A DNA stretch of 64,000 nucleotides, from positions 38,474,001 through 38,538,000 of the forward strand of contig OY747701.1 in assembly GCA_963556495.2 (NCBI GenBank), read 5' to 3'. Position numbers and translations under genes: made by a program. Of the stretch, positions 35,805 to 47,883 are shown one piece after another. A model generated the notes under the pieces. The model searched no databases. It worked only from the letters and a program-made list of their open reading frames with translations, and was not told the DNA's origin. Numbering within the stretch: the stretch's first letter is position 1; each line of letters opens with the position of its first letter. Origin of the DNA: Valencia hispanica. Taxonomy: Eukaryota > Chordata > Actinopteri > Cyprinodontiformes > Valenciidae.

Positions 35805-36941
35805 CAATTCAGAACACAAAGTCAGTCTTTATGCTGATGATTTGCTATTATATCAACAGTCGCCCCATGCCTCACTTCAAGAAACATTTAATGTTATTGA
35901 TCAATTCTCTAAAGTTTTCAATTATGCAGTCAACTGTAAAAAAATTAATTATATTACCATTAGCTAGGATTCCACAGTCTAAGATACCACTCTTCCTCTA
36001 AACACTGGAAACATCAAATACCTAGGTTGGGATTTCCCCCAGACGGTCAGAACTTTTTAACCTCAATTATATTCCACTACTACGAAATATCGACGATGGT
36101 TATATACGTTGGAACAAACTCCCACTTGCCCTAATATGCAGAATAGCAGCAGTCAAAAGGAAAAATCAATAATAACACACTCCAACCTACAAACATAACC
36201 GAACAACTATTAAGAATTGCAGACCATCCAAAAAAGAAAATGATCTCTAAACTCTACAAAATGATTACCTCCTTAACTTCGTCCATAACATTTCCAAAAG
36301 CAAAATGGGAAAATGACCTGGTGCTTGTTCGAACCCCAGATTTCTGGACAAATATCTGAAAATATATATTATCCATGACCTCCAACACAAACCTCCAACA
36401 TAAAACCATTCATAAGATTCGCCTTACTCAAACTGAACTACTCAAAATGGGAATAACAAAAACAGACATATGTCCACACTGCACCTTAGGGAGCATTGAT
36501 ACATAGTTGCATGCCACTTGGACCTGTCAGCCAGTTAACCTCCTTTGAACTTCAGTCATAAAGACACTCTCCATCATTGTGGACCGTGATATCCTACTCT
36601 CCCCCTCTCTTTGTCTTCTATAAGACACCACTTCAATCACCATCCCACAGAAAATGAAATACCCAGTACTTGTCTCTCAAACTATCGCTAAGATAATAGT
36701 CTTCCAAAACTGGAAATCTAGAAACTCTTGCCACATAAATCACTGGATCAACCTAATGTCAGAATACATCCTCACCCAAGAATTTTCAACTTGGAATAAG
36801 AATAATACATCACCTTTCAAAGATGTTTGGAAACCTTTCATAGCCTTTCTTCATACTCAGAAATAGCTGAGCCACAGCCACCCCTTAAATAACAGTCTTT
36901 AATGTCTGTATCCACCTTTTTTTTGTAAATTTTTGTTATCA

Positions 36942-36999
36942 CGCACGCACGCACGCACGCACACACGCACGCACGCACACACGCACACACACACACACA
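36942..36999 (+). repeat. (ACGC)n / (AC)n microsatellite
   Basis: CACGCACGCACGCACGC passing into ACACAC repeats just beyond the L1-type LINE. A degenerate TGTC/TATC-rich tract follows at 37050-37200. Confidence 0.93.
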
Positions 37000-37313
37000 A
37001 GAAGTAACCAACCATATTCTCTACACTCAACTAATATCATATAACTGAATAATTGCTTGTCTGTATGTATGTCTTAGTCTGTTAATAGTTTGTCCACCTG
37101 TCCGGCTGTCTATTTTGTCTATCCACTCGCCTGTCTATCGGTTTCATTGATCTGTCTATCTGTATGTCTGTTAATGTCTGCCTGTCTACTGTCTCTGTCA
37201 GTCCACCCATCAATTTGTCCACGTCCATCTATATAAATAGTCAAGTTTTGTGTATTTTGCCATAAGTTATTGTTAAATTGATGTGTTTTCTTTGGTTTAC
37301 TGCTTATGACGTA

Positions 37314-37615
37314 ATCAAATCAAGTCAAATCAAATCAAACTTTATTTATAAAGCGCTTTTCATACAAGAAATTGCATCACAAAGTGCTTTACAGATTAAA
37401 ATTACCCCACATAAAACTACATTCCCATCCCTCCCTTAAAAGTATGATCACAGTTATACCCCCCCAACCCAACTCCCATGCAGACACACAGTTAAAACCC
37501 AGGGCAGAGGGCTCCCACAGAGGAAACACTGGAACAGGGATTTAGATAAAAATAAGCAGTAAATAAATGTGATGAGATTAAATACTAAAACACTGATAAA
37601 ATATAAATAAACAAA
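37314..37615 (-). repeat. L2 LINE 3'-tail fragment (family B)
   Basis: CAAATCAAATCAAACTTTAT, then TTATAAAGCGC and AGTGCTTTACAGATTAAAA, later GGCAGAGGGCTCCCACAGAG and GAAACACTGGA, match the 3' end of the element at 55677-56100. A 5'-truncated copy on the minus strand. Confidence 0.85.
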
Positions 37616-38257
37616 AGTAAAGAGAGAGTGCAACAGTGTGGGGTGCTGTCACTGTGTCTCCGATTGATCATGCGCCCTGGTTACTTGGCCACAGGGATAT
37701 CCCTTTGGCTGACTGGCAAGCGTGTGTGACTCTCATCCGGGACTCTGGGGATCTCTGGGGCACCCGACCCAGCACGGACCCGACATCCGCCGCCGCCACC
37801 TCAGGCCAATCACCACCTCCGACCTCCAAGCGCCCCACCCCTGACCTACGTTGGGGCGCACCACCGATAGCCGCAGCGGATGGACGGCATCCCCAGACCG
37901 AGCAAAGCCAGCACCTGGACACCAAGTTGTACCAGTTCCTGAATCCTGATCCCACGCAACGCCGAGCGCAGAGACCAGTCAACCAAGGCCAGTCAAACCC
38001 ACCAATGAACCGACCATGCTCGAAATGTAGAGAACAGGGGATCAAACGAGCAGAGACGCTGGATCCGTATCGGGCCGAGCCATCGAACAGGCACCATCCA
38101 ACAATCCAAAAGCTGGCCCCAACTAACAAAAGGAAGACCGGCACATCGGCTGACCGACATCCCGTCCACCCAGGCTCGCCCAGGCACGGACCAGGTCTGA
38201 ACCGAACTGACCTCCCGAGCACCAGCCCCGGACATTATATTTATATAGAGTATATAA
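37616..38257. repeat. GC/CA-rich unclassified repeat, copy 1
   Basis: GC-rich sequence against AT-rich surroundings, with long open frames on both strands (211 codons plus, 184 minus) of proline-rich, low-complexity composition. Its end (GTCCACCCAGGC, CCAGGCAC, GAGCACC, CCCCGGACAT) parallels 39906-39980, so it belongs to the repeat family at 38877-40012. Probably the non-coding or ORF1-proximal part of a retrotransposon. No recognised protein domain. Confidence 0.55.
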
Positions 38258-38876
38258 AGGTCTGTAATTAACTAAGTCATCTTGATCAAGGGAAGGTTTC
38301 TTAGATAAAGCTTTAATTACAGCAACCTTAAATTCATGTGGTATTTATCTATTTACTAAAGATATATTCATCATATCCAAAATGAGTCCGGTAACCAAAG
38401 GGAACACTTTCTTAAATAATTTGGTTGGGATTGGTCCAACATGCAAGTAGAAGGTTTAGATGAGGCTAATATTTTTGATAATTCCAACAGCTCGACAGAA
38501 TCAAAACAGTCCAAACACAAATGAAGTTCTACTGTTTTCTCTGATGTTGCCTCACTTACTGAGTGAGAGGTTTGAGAGTCATGTTTGGGAGGATGCCAAT
38601 GATTTAATTTTTAATAGAATTAATTTTATTTATGAAGAATCCCTTAAAGTCATTGCTACTGAGAGTGGGGGGATAGTTCAACAGAGCTATGACTCTTTGT
38701 AAGTTTGGCAACTGCACTAAAAAGAAACCTAGGATTCTTCTTCTTATTCGACTCTAATAACGATGAAAAATATGCTGTTCTAGCTTGTCGAAGGGTCTTT
38801 TTATACAGCGGTAGACTATTTTTCCTAGTTAAATAGGGATCCTCTAGGTATGTAGACTACCATTTTCTACCATTTT
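38258..38876 (-). repeat. L2 LINE fragment (family A, RT N-terminal region)
   Basis: GGTCTGTAATTAACTAAGTC through GGGATCCTCTAGGTATGTAG matches 42058-42660 of the large L2 element with scattered differences. On the minus strand it covers the segment before and at the start of the RT. An internal fragment with neither end. Confidence 0.88.
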
Positions 38877-38989
38877 GCAAAACCCCCTACACACACACAG
38901 GAGGAACAATGCAACCCACACATCTGTAGTCAACACACCAAGCAAACAAGAGGCCGACAGCTGCAGACAGCCCCCAACGCCCACCATAA

Positions 38990-39583
38990 CGGCACGTCCA
39001 CACTACAGTGTCAAAAACGCGCTGCACGCCAAAGTTTGACACTTGAACATTCGCAGCTCAACGTGCGTCCAAAGTGAATTGGACGCGAACAAATGGTATA
39101 TTTTGACGCGCGTCAAGCCAGAAATATGCAACTTGTAGGAGGAGCTAGTGCAAGACGATGTTTTTGCAAGATGGCAGCTGTCCATCTAGCATTGGAAGAG
39201 AGAGTCTCCATTCTCTATTTAGTGTGGAGAGCACCCTGCGCAGGTTCGCAGGGTAAGTAACGTGGAAACTTCCAAAAGTGAAGTGAACTTACCAGGTTGT
39301 CCTATCTCCTCACTTATATTCCTCCAAGCGAGGTCCTTTTTATTCCTGTCTCTGTAGAGAAAGCAGCTGGTGTCGTATAGCTTGGGGTGATTAGCCACGA
39401 ACGTTATCAGTATTTCTTCAATGTTGAATGAAAGATTTTGCCGGACCTGACCCCGTGAACTGGGTCACAGCATCACCTCCCACCATGTAATATGTCACCA
39501 GGCCCCTGATTTGCTTCTGCACTGACTTTACATCTAAACCTGATGCCCTTGACGCTTCAAACGCGTTCGGTGTGAACGCACTG
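38990..39583 (-). mobile_element. PIF/Harbinger element with TAA duplication and MADF exon
   Basis: TAA stands on both sides (38987-38989 and 39584-39586). The ends CGGCACGTCCACAC and, inverted, CAGTGCGTTCACAC match at 10 of 14 positions. The interior encodes a MADF-type DNA-binding segment on the minus strand with a splice donor. Harbinger transposons typically encode a second, MADF/Myb-like protein beside the transposase. No transposase remains in the 594 bp. Confidence 0.75.
39293..39420 (-). pseudogene. MADF-domain exon of the Harbinger element
   Basis: Reads EEILITFVANHPKLYDTSCF then LYRDRNKKDLAWRNISEEIG QP, followed by a GTAAGT donor. The pattern (hydrophobic helix, HP.LYD, Y+D...K..AW..I..E.G) is that of a MADF domain. 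The downstream exon was not found within the element, so only a fragment survives. It is on the host gene's strand, but there is no reason to think it is spliced into CSMD. Confidence 0.72.
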
Positions 39584-40789
39584 TAAGCCAAACAGCACTC
39601 AACCATTTCTGCTCCACGCCGGCCAGCGAGAACCCCATATGGACCCCCCCAAGCAACACACCACAATCCACTACAGACACACACCAAACCAAACACACGG
39701 CTCTACGGCCCTGAGAAAAGAGTGAGGTCCCAACCCCATTCGAAGAAAACACCCCCATAGCTCCGGTCCGGGGCCCCCACATTTCAGAACAGATCCGGGC
39801 CATCCGCAGATGCCCCCAACCCCAAACAGGCCCCACCAAACAGGCACACCAGCTGACGGTACAAAAAGGCAAACATAGGCCCGACATGCCAGCCAACCGA
39901 TACACCGGTCCACCCAGGCTTTGCCAGGCAGCCACCGAGGGTGAACTGGCAGGCCCAACGAGCACCCAGCCCTGAACATCAGGAGCCATCAGTACACTAG
40001 TGGGCAAAGGCACTATTCAATTCAATTCAATTCAATTCAGTTTATTTTTATAGCGCCAATTCACAACAGATGTCATCTCAAGGCACTTAACAAGAAGTAA
40101 TTTCAATACATTTATACAAACATTCCAATCAGTTAAAAAGTTTCCTATTTAAGGAATCCCAGCAGATTGCGTCAGTCATTGGCGTGAGGTTGGGCCCCGT
40201 TGATGCAGACTTTCCAAGCACAGCAATCCTTCAGCAATCCCTCATACTGAGCAAGCATGTAGTGACGGTGGAGAGGAAAAACAGCCCCTTAAACAGGAAG
40301 AAACCTCCAACAGAACCAGGCTCAGTAGGAGCGGCCATCTGCCACGACCGTCTGGGGGTTTGAGAAGACAGAGCAGAAACACAGAAGGAACAGAAGATCT
40401 GATAAAAGAGAACTTTCTATGTTACAGAAAGTAAAAAGTTGATAACAGGACACAGTGGATGTTCAGTTACTGGGAGGATCATCCCAGTCGATGCCCCCCG
40501 TCCAACAGGGCATTGCAGCCAAGCAGGATACCAGACCAGGTATATCTTCTACGGAGAGAAAAACACTGAAAGAAAATAAAGTAAACAGTCGAAATAACAG
40601 AATGTACTGTAATACAACTGGAGAGTCGAAGGAGAAAAGGAAGTAGCAGAGTGAAGAAAATTGGTAAGTCTGTCCTCCAGCAGTCTAAGCCTATAGCAGC
40701 ATAACTACAGAGATAGCTCAGGATGACCTTAGCCACTCTAACTATAAGCTTTATCAAAAAGGAAAGTTTTAAGCCTGGCCTTAAAAGTA

Positions 40790-43636
40790 AACAGAGTGTC
40801 TGCCTCATGGACTAAAGCTGGGAGCTGGTTCCACAGGAGAGGAGCCTGATAACTAAAAGATCTGCCTCCCATTCTACTTTTAGAAATCCTAGGAACTACA
40901 AGTAAACCTGCAGTCTGAGAACGAAGGGGTCTGTTAGGAACATAAGGAACAATTAGATCTCTGATGTATGATGGAGCTTGATTATTAAGGGCTTTGTAAG
41001 AAAGAAGAAGTTTCTTACATTATATTCTGGATTTAACAGGGAGCCAATGAAGGTAAGCTAAAACAGGAGAAATGTGATCTCTCTTTTTAATATTCATCAG
41101 AACTCTTGGTGCCGTATTTTGGATCAACTGAAGGCTTTTAATGGCATTTTGTGGACTACCTGATAGTAAAGAATTACAGTAGTCCAGCCTTGAGGTAACA
41201 AATGCATGGACTAGTTTCTCAGCATCACTCCTGGACAGGATGTTTCTAATTTTAGCAATATTCTGGAGGTGAAAGAGGGAAATCCTAGAAACCTGTTAAA
41301 TATGGGATTTAAATGTCAAGTCTCGGTCAAAAATAACGCCGAGGTTCTTTACGTTATTACTGGGGGCCAATTTAATGCCATCCAGATGAAGTGATTGACT
41401 AATCAGTTTCTGTTTAAGAACTTCTGGTCCAAAGACAGCAACTTCTGTTTTGTCAGAATTTAAAAGCAAAAAGTTTAGGGTCATCCATGTTTTTATGTCT
41501 TCCAGACATGCCTGTAATCTACCTAACTGACTGGGTTCATCAGGAATGTATGGATAAATATAGTTGTGTATCATCTGCATAGCTGTGGAAATTTATCCCA
41601 TGCTGTCTAATGATTCTACCAATTGGGAGCATATATATGGTGAACAGAATTGGTCCAAGCACAGAACCCTGTGGAACTCCACAAGTAACCCTTGAGAGTG
41701 AAGAAGATTTATCATTTAGATGAACAAACTGGAATCTATCTGACAAATATGATTTAAACCAGCCTAGTGCTGTTCCTTTGATCCCTGCAACATGTTCAAG
41801 CCTTACTAAGAGAATACTATGATCGACTGTGTCAAAAGCAGCACTGAGATCTAACAAAACCAGAACAGACACAAGTCCATTATCTGAGGCCATGAGAATA
41901 TCATTAGTAACCTTCACCAGTGCTGTTTCAGTGCTATGATGAGCTCTAAAACCTGACTGAAACTCTTCAAACAGCTCGTTACTGTTTAGATGCTCACAGA
42001 CTTGATTAGCAACAATTTTCTCAAGGACTTTGGATAAGAAAGGAAGGTTGGATATAGGTCTGTAATTCACTAAGTCATCTTGATCAAGGGAAGGTTTCTT
42101 GAGTAAAGGTTTAATTACAGCTATTTTAAATTCCTGTGGTACGTATCCGTTTACTAAGGATAGATTCATCATATCCAAAATGGGGCCAGGAACCAAATGG
42201 AACACTTCTTTAAATAATTTGGTTGGAATTGGGTCCAAGTTGAAGGTTTAGATGAGGCTAATATTTTTGATAATTCCGAAAGCTCGACTGAATCAAAACA
42301 ACCTAAGCACAACTGAGGTTCTACAATTCTTTCCGATACTGCCTCATTTACTGAGGAAGAAGTAATCATGTTTGGGAGGATGCCAATGATTTTATTTTTA
42401 ATAGAATTAATTTTATTTATGAAGAATCCCATAAAATCATCACTGCTAAGAGCTGGGGGAATAGTTGGCTCAACAGAGCTATGACTCTGTGTAAGTTTGG
42501 CAACTGTACTAAAAAGAAACCTAGGATTGTTTTTATTCGCCTCTATTAATGATGAAAAATATGCTGTTCTAGCTTGTCGAAGGGTCTTTTTATATAGCAA
42601 TAGACTGTTATTCCAGGTTAAACAGGAATCCTCTAGGTGTGTAGAGTGCCATTTTCTCTCCAACTTCCTAGTATTCTGCTTTAAAGTACGCAACTCTGCG
42701 TTGAACCAAGGAGTCAGCCTCCTATGGCTAGCCACTTTCTTTTTTAAGGGGGCTGCACTATCTAATGCCAAACGCAATGAGGACGTAACGCTGTGAACCA
42801 GATCATCAATTTCTAAAGGGTTAGAGATAGAATTGCTGCCATCCACTGTGTTACCCTGAGACACTAAGGAAAGTAAGAATGGAACAGATTCTTTAAAAAT
42901 TGTCTGATAAAGCTCTACTATAATGAAATTTTCTTTCAGATTTAAGATGGTCAGTTAAAGTAAATTCAAAAGTTATTAAGAAGTGGTCAGACAGGACCGG
43001 GTTATGTGGGTGGACTGTTATTTCCTCACACTCAATACCGTATGTCCGCACAAGGTCCAAAGTGTGTTTGCCCGAGTGGGTCGATCCCTGTACTTTTTGA
43101 GTAAAGCCAATTGAGTCTAAAATAGCATTAAAGGCTGCATTCAGGCTATCACTTTCAGTATCCACATGAATATTAAAGTCCCCCACTATAATAACCCTAT
43201 CAGTATTTAATACTAAATCAGATAAAAAATGTGAGATCTGATCCAAGAATTGAGAATAAGGGCCTGGTGGACGATACAAAACCACAAACAAAAATGGTCT
43301 TAATGTTTTGCAACTTGGATGAGGAAAATTAAGGGTTAGATGTTCAAAAGAACTGTAGCTATCAATTGGTCTGGGACTAATTAGTAAATCAGAACGAAAA
43401 ATGGTTGCAACTCCTGCTCCTCGCCCAGTATTTCTAGGAATGTGAAAATTTAAATGACTGGAAGGAGTTGACTCATTTATAGTGACATAATCCTCCTGCT
43501 GCAACCAGGTTTCTGTGAGACAAAGGAAATCAATGTGATTATCACAAATCAAGTCATTTACTAACAAAGTCTTTGAGGAGAGAGATCTTATGTTTAATAA
43601 ACCACATTTAATAGATTTATTTTTCTGTTCAGTCAA
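40790..43636 (-). pseudogene. L2 ORF2: endonuclease plus reverse transcriptase, frameshifted
   Basis: An intact 247-codon endonuclease (43636-42893) shows [66 protein letters not shown] and [10 protein letters not shown]. The linker and RT start at 42864. The frame slips near 42232 (STW to DPIPTKLF) and again near 41560 just after the catalytic [13 protein letters not shown] boxes: [75 protein letters not shown] stop follows FKSHI near 41296 before the C-terminal domain. All DNA-nicking and polymerase motifs are legible, but no single frame spans them. Confidence 0.88.
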
Positions 43637-43976
43637 AGTTGTATTTATTTTTATGACATTTCCATAATTTGCTTTTGTTGGCTTAATTTTTAATCCATTT
43701 TATTTTGGCCGTGGGGAAGACACTGTTTCTATAGGGTAGTGGGTGGGTAACAGTACAGAAGCAGCAGAGAGGTGGGTTAAACTACGACTTCCTGGTCTGG
43801 ACCCTGGGTTGTCAGTGTTTTGGAGGACTAATAAATTCGGCCATATTCCTAGAAAGAAGAGCTGCTCCATCCAAAGTGGGAGGGATGCTGTCTCTCCGGA
43901 TCAGACCAGGTTTTCCCCAAAATGTTCTCCAGTTATCAATGTAGCCCACATCGTTTGCAGGACACCACCCAGACAA

Positions 43977-44696
43977 TCATTGATGGAATGACAGCATGCG
44001 GCTAAACATGTCGTCACTGGTCCGATCAGGCAGGGGACCAGAGAAGATTACCGAGTCTGACATTGTTTTGGCAAACTTACACACCAAAGCAAAACTAATT
44101 TTAGTGACCTCCGATTGGGGTAACCGGGTGTCATTACCGCCAGCGTGAATAACAATCTTACGGTATTTACGCTTATCTTTAGCCAGCAGTTTCAGGTAGG
44201 ATTTGAAGTCGCCCGTTCTGGCCCCTGGCAAACATTTGACTATGGTCAATGGTGTCTCTAATGCCACGTTTCTGACTATGGAGCTGCCAATTACCAGGGT
44301 CGGCTTCTCAGTGGGTGTGTCGCTGAGCAGGGAAAATCTGTTAGAAACGCAGACCGGTTGGTGGTGGCCCGTGGGCTGGGTCCTAGAACTATGCTTCCTA
44401 CGTACAGTCACTCAACCAGCCTGAGGTCCCGGCTGCGCGGGCTCTACCGGAGGACAGCTAGGGGGTTCTATCCTTGTTGGCCCCGCGCTGGCTAATGGGC
44501 TTCGGCTATCAGCTGGTTTTTCAACAGCGCGGAGCCGTGCTTCTAATTCTGATACCCTCGCCTCCAAAGCTACAAAAATATTACATTTATTACAGTTACC
44601 ATTATCACTAAAGGAGGCAGGGAAGTAACTAAACATCTGACAGAGAGAGCAAAAGAGAAGAGAAGAGTTAGAGACAGGAGAGAGAAGAGTAGCCAT
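43977..44696 (-). pseudogene. L2 ORF1 with SGNH (GDSL-like) esterase domain
   Basis: Two frames. 44696-44412 has CSLCQMF...NCNKC (paired CxxC) and a coiled coil (VALEARVSELEARLRAVEK). 44411-43977 has the esterase: nucleophile block TLVIGSSIVRNV, then VKCLPGARTGDF, KIVIHAGGNDTR (oxyanion Asn) and VIFSGPLP. The C-terminal DxxH catalytic block is not seen because the frame ends at FHQ. Esterase-type ORF1 is known from CR1/L2-clade LINEs; its role is thought to be in RNP assembly or membrane/lipid interaction. A frameshift near 44411 splits the gene. Confidence 0.8.
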
Positions 44697-44905
44697 AGCC
44701 GCAAGGAAGCTAAGCTAACTGAGCTAGCGAAACCTTACCACCCCAAGAAAAGCTGTGTGAAACACAAGGAGTTCCCAAAACGTAAAGTACACCACCACAA
44801 ATCGTGTGTTTTAGTGTGCTTGTGTGTTAAAATAACTTAGAAAGGCCTCAGCACAGAGAAAATAAGATCAATTCAAGAGAGTCTGAACACCAAACAGTGA
44901 CAACA

Positions 44906-47734
44906 GGAAATGACGCAATACGGCTTACCCCCATCGAATCAGCTGGCACTAGTCAATGGCAGGGAGTGTAACGGAAGGGAAATAGATCCCTCATTTGGTA
45001 GGGGGCCTGAGAGGCACCAGAAGAGGGGGCAACCCATGACCCAACCTGACGGACACACAGACACAATCACACATTCCTTTCCTCTTATGCACACACACTC
45101 TCACCCACACGCCTAACAAATAGACACACGAGGATTGGTGCTGTACACCCACTCGTACTCCCCTTACACATTCTATAATCCCAGGTCCAGGTACCAATAC
45201 CCCAGCAGGGCAACCAACCCCTAGACCCAGGTGGTGGAGAAGAAGAGCTACACCCACCCCTACATTCAGTCAACTTTAAGTGCACCAAAAACATTAGACA
45301 CCCCTTCCCCCACAGACCCCCCTCCCTATTGCAGAACTACAACCAACTTCAGTAGCCACATGCTGCAAATAACCAAGGTCTCATGTCAAAGCTGTCCACC
45401 AGGCCCCAACAGGTGAAACTAAAGTAAACACTGAAACTACCAGTCCTGGTAGTTTTGCCTCAAAATAACCAAAGGGATTGCATATTTCATTTGCAAGGAA
45501 TGAAACCGGTGGAACGTTTTGGTCTCTTGCAAATGTCTTTCTGAAGAAGTAATCCCAAACATGTACAAATTCTAATAGATTCAACATCTTCAAAACTGGA
45601 ATTTAATCGATTCTTGAAATTTGAATCGATAAACAGCTGTACTGGCTTGTTTATTAGAGGGATAGTATAACGCCATTGAAATAAAACACGTAACCATGTT
45701 CAGATTTACACCAGTTGGAGGTGATTTGAATAAATCTTCAGAGCAGCTAAAATTTTGAAAAAAATTCAACCAAATGTGCGTTAATGAAAATTATAATGTA
45801 CTAATGTTTACAAAATGCCTATTTGCACACCGTCTACTATTATTAAGATGTTACTCTCTGAAGTTTTAACTGGCTATATGGAGCTTAGAATTGTGCCCCC
45901 CTCCCCAAACTGTTGATGTAAGCTGTCAGTGAGCTGTGTATTAAGAGTGCATGTTTTTTTCCCCTTGATTAGCACAAACCTGCTCCTATATGACCAAACA
46001 AATAAAGTTGTAATCAACCTAGCAAATTACTTATTTTATCCATAAAAACAAAAAACTTGAATTATTATGAATACATTAAGAAACATACCTACATTGATTT
46101 ATGCGATATCAGTATCAACTTGATCATACTTTTCGACAAATGTATGAATTATCTAAATTGTTAGAGGATTCAGGTTTTCATTTTGAAACAAATGAGCGGT
46201 GTACCCTGATTTGTGTCTAAGCATATGTGTGTGTGCGTGTACAGCCTAGAGTGTGTATGTGCTTATTGCCTCTAGGCGGCACTCTATAATAGTCTCTTAT
46301 TTTATCTCTTTCTCTGTATCTCTCCTTTCTTGCATGGACACACACATCCACACACACGCACGCACACACATCAACACACACAAACACACAAATATACACA
46401 CAACCCTATCAACAGTCACAGAGAATTCCTTCTTTCTTGCACCAGCTCTTAGTTACCATGGAAACCAATAAAAGAGCGGTTTGAATTGGGAGGTGTTTAT
46501 ATGTGTGTGTGCAAGTGTGTGTGTGAGCGTCAAAGGGATGGAAAGAGAAGGAACAGAGAGAGGTACGTGTTGAGAAGAGGATTAAAAGGAGGAAGAACGA
46601 ATATGGAGGGAGTGTAAGTGGAGATGTATTATTTAAAGAGGTCTCACCCCGTCTAATGAGTTTGGTCTAAAAGCCCTAAGAGCTGCCCCAAGATAGAGAG
46701 GCAGACAGAGGCTAAAAAACGTCCCTAACTATGTGTTGAGAAAATTCAATGTTGAACTGGAGTCAAGGGAGTTGGAGAGCAAAATTTCTGAGTATGACAG
46801 AACTTGGTTACATTTACTGAGTACGGCAGGGCTTGGTTACATTTTCCTGCTTTTCCTTTGCTTTGTGAACCAGCTTACAGACTTCCTTTAAACTGAAGCA
46901 ACCATTTTGTAATTTATTTATATATTTGGATGTGCAAACCGTGCAGGTGCAAACACTGGGAACAAGAATTAAGAAAAAATAATATTTTGTTGAAAATCTT
47001 TTTCAATGCTGATAATGAATTTGAATGGTGGAATGAGGTGACTTTGTTTAACTTTATAGCTTGAAGTTGGTACACTATATAAGTACTTGGTGCTATTTGA
47101 CTGCATGGAAAAAACTTTTTAGTTGTAGGCTACTAATTTAAGTCCAAACTTCATGTGTTGGATTTTGGTATAGACATTGTATCCTCTGCACACCGGATAC
47201 ATACATACAGTATTTTGCTTTCTCTCTGATTCTTATTAAAATACTTCCTCAAGTAAGGGAGTTAACTAGATAAATTGGAACCTAAGAAGACCAGGATCTC
47301 TCTGTTAACTAAGTGTATCGGCATTACCCCTTGGGTGACTAGGGTACTAGTTTGACATTGTTCAGAAACCCAAGCTCACCAGCTTCTCTCAACACAAAGC
47401 CATATTTTCTTAAAACCTACATGAATAATTTAAATAGCTTGCGTTGATTGGCTGGATATCTCAGCTGAACAGACTTAAATGATTAACCACTTGAACTTTG
47501 GCAACAGGTTTCTGACTGTCTGTGCTGTCTCATAACTATGTGGACATTTCATTTCATGTGAAGTCACAAAGTGATTAAATGATTATTGTGATAAATCTGA
47601 ACAAAATATACATAAATAAATATATTTCTATTTTTATTTTATCCAATATAATCAGAGTCTTTTTTTAAGTCAATTATGTGTTTCTAGAGCTGGTTATAGG
47701 TACGCTTTTGGTTTACCATACCAGGTTTACCATA
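44906..47734. other. Intron: CA-rich patch and microsatellites only
   Basis: 44906-45420 is C/A-rich, with runs of ACACAC and CCCC, and may belong to the L2 5' leader or a neighbouring repeat. 46200-46410 and 46498-46530 contain TG/CA microsatellite stretches. The rest is AT-rich with no recognised feature. Confidence 0.5.
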
Positions 47735-47795
47735 CTGTCAGAATCATATGAATCTCCTATCTAACTGATACAGTTAATATAAATGGCAACATCAC
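47735..47795 (+). repeat. Related copy of the hAT target site (unoccupied)
   Basis: GTTTACCATACTGTCAGAAT, CATATGAATC, TCCTATCTAACTGATACAGT and ATAAATGGCAAC align in order with the two flanks of the hAT element at 53126-60811: 53099-53125 on one side and 60819-60860 on the other. It reads straight through without the insertion. Confidence 0.7.
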
Positions 47796-47883
47796 ATTTT
47801 GAAATTCAATCCATCTGCTAGGTGTAATCTATTATTTATGTATTTGTTAATTTATTTATTTTCTGATTTATGACAACACTATT

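Larger units (their letters stand above)
33365..36900 (+). mobile_element. Tx1/L1-clade LINE, heavily decayed
   Basis: Plus-strand pieces occur in L1 order. Endonuclease: YDVCFLQEMHL near 33400, GISILINK at 33490-33530, RIDFFLVSNSL and VISNHTPVSL at 33880-33990. RT: FYSDL near 34505, NNKSPGPDGFPAEFYKHLWD at 35090, IIHPDQTGFLKNRHAYDN at 35360, DAEQAFDKVNWTFLL at 35480, a GTRQGCPLSP-like stretch near 35650 and LYADDLLLYQQ at 35830. PGPDGF..EFYK and the (F/L)DAEKAFD block separate it from the L2 elements. Many stops and frameshifts; about 435 bp of unrelated sequence interrupts it at 34605-35040, and 35701-35804 is a tandem duplication. Antisense to the host gene. Confidence 0.82.
38877..40012. 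repeat. GC/CA-rich unclassified repeat, copy 2 (interrupted)
   Basis: CA-rich at 38877-38989, then split by the Harbinger element, then GC-rich 39587-40012 with proline-rich open frames on the minus strand. The end matches copy 1 (CACCCAGGCTTTGCCAGGCA, AACGAGCACCCAGCCCTGAA). It directly precedes the tail of the large L2 LINE. Function and class unknown. Confidence 0.5.
40014..44905 (-). mobile_element. L2-type LINE (family A), near full length
   Basis: Minus-strand element with a (GAATT)n tail at 40014-40040 and a 3' UTR. ORF2 (endonuclease then RT) lies at about 40790-43636, ORF1 with an SGNH esterase at 43977-44696, and a short 5' leader reaches about 44905. At 4.9 kb it is close to the size of a complete L2/CR1-like fish element. 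A few frameshifts and stops disable it. Fragments of the same family occur at 23302, 33108 and 38258. Same orientation as the host gene, inside the 34.9-kb intron. Confidence 0.88.

Noticed and set aside
37636..38271. 211-codon plus-strand and 184-codon minus-strand open frames
   Set aside because: Both are long only because the block is GC-rich and low in stops. Composition is proline-rich without motifs, and the block recurs nearby, so it is reported as a repeat and not a gene.
39534..40013. 159-codon minus-strand open frame with Cys/Trp/Val-rich protein
   Set aside because: It lies in the second copy of the GC-rich repeat and runs into the Harbinger element; no recognisable domain.
43977..44696. 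Host-type SGNH hydrolase gene
   Set aside because: It directly precedes an L2 endonuclease/RT on the same strand with an L2 tail, so it is LINE ORF1.
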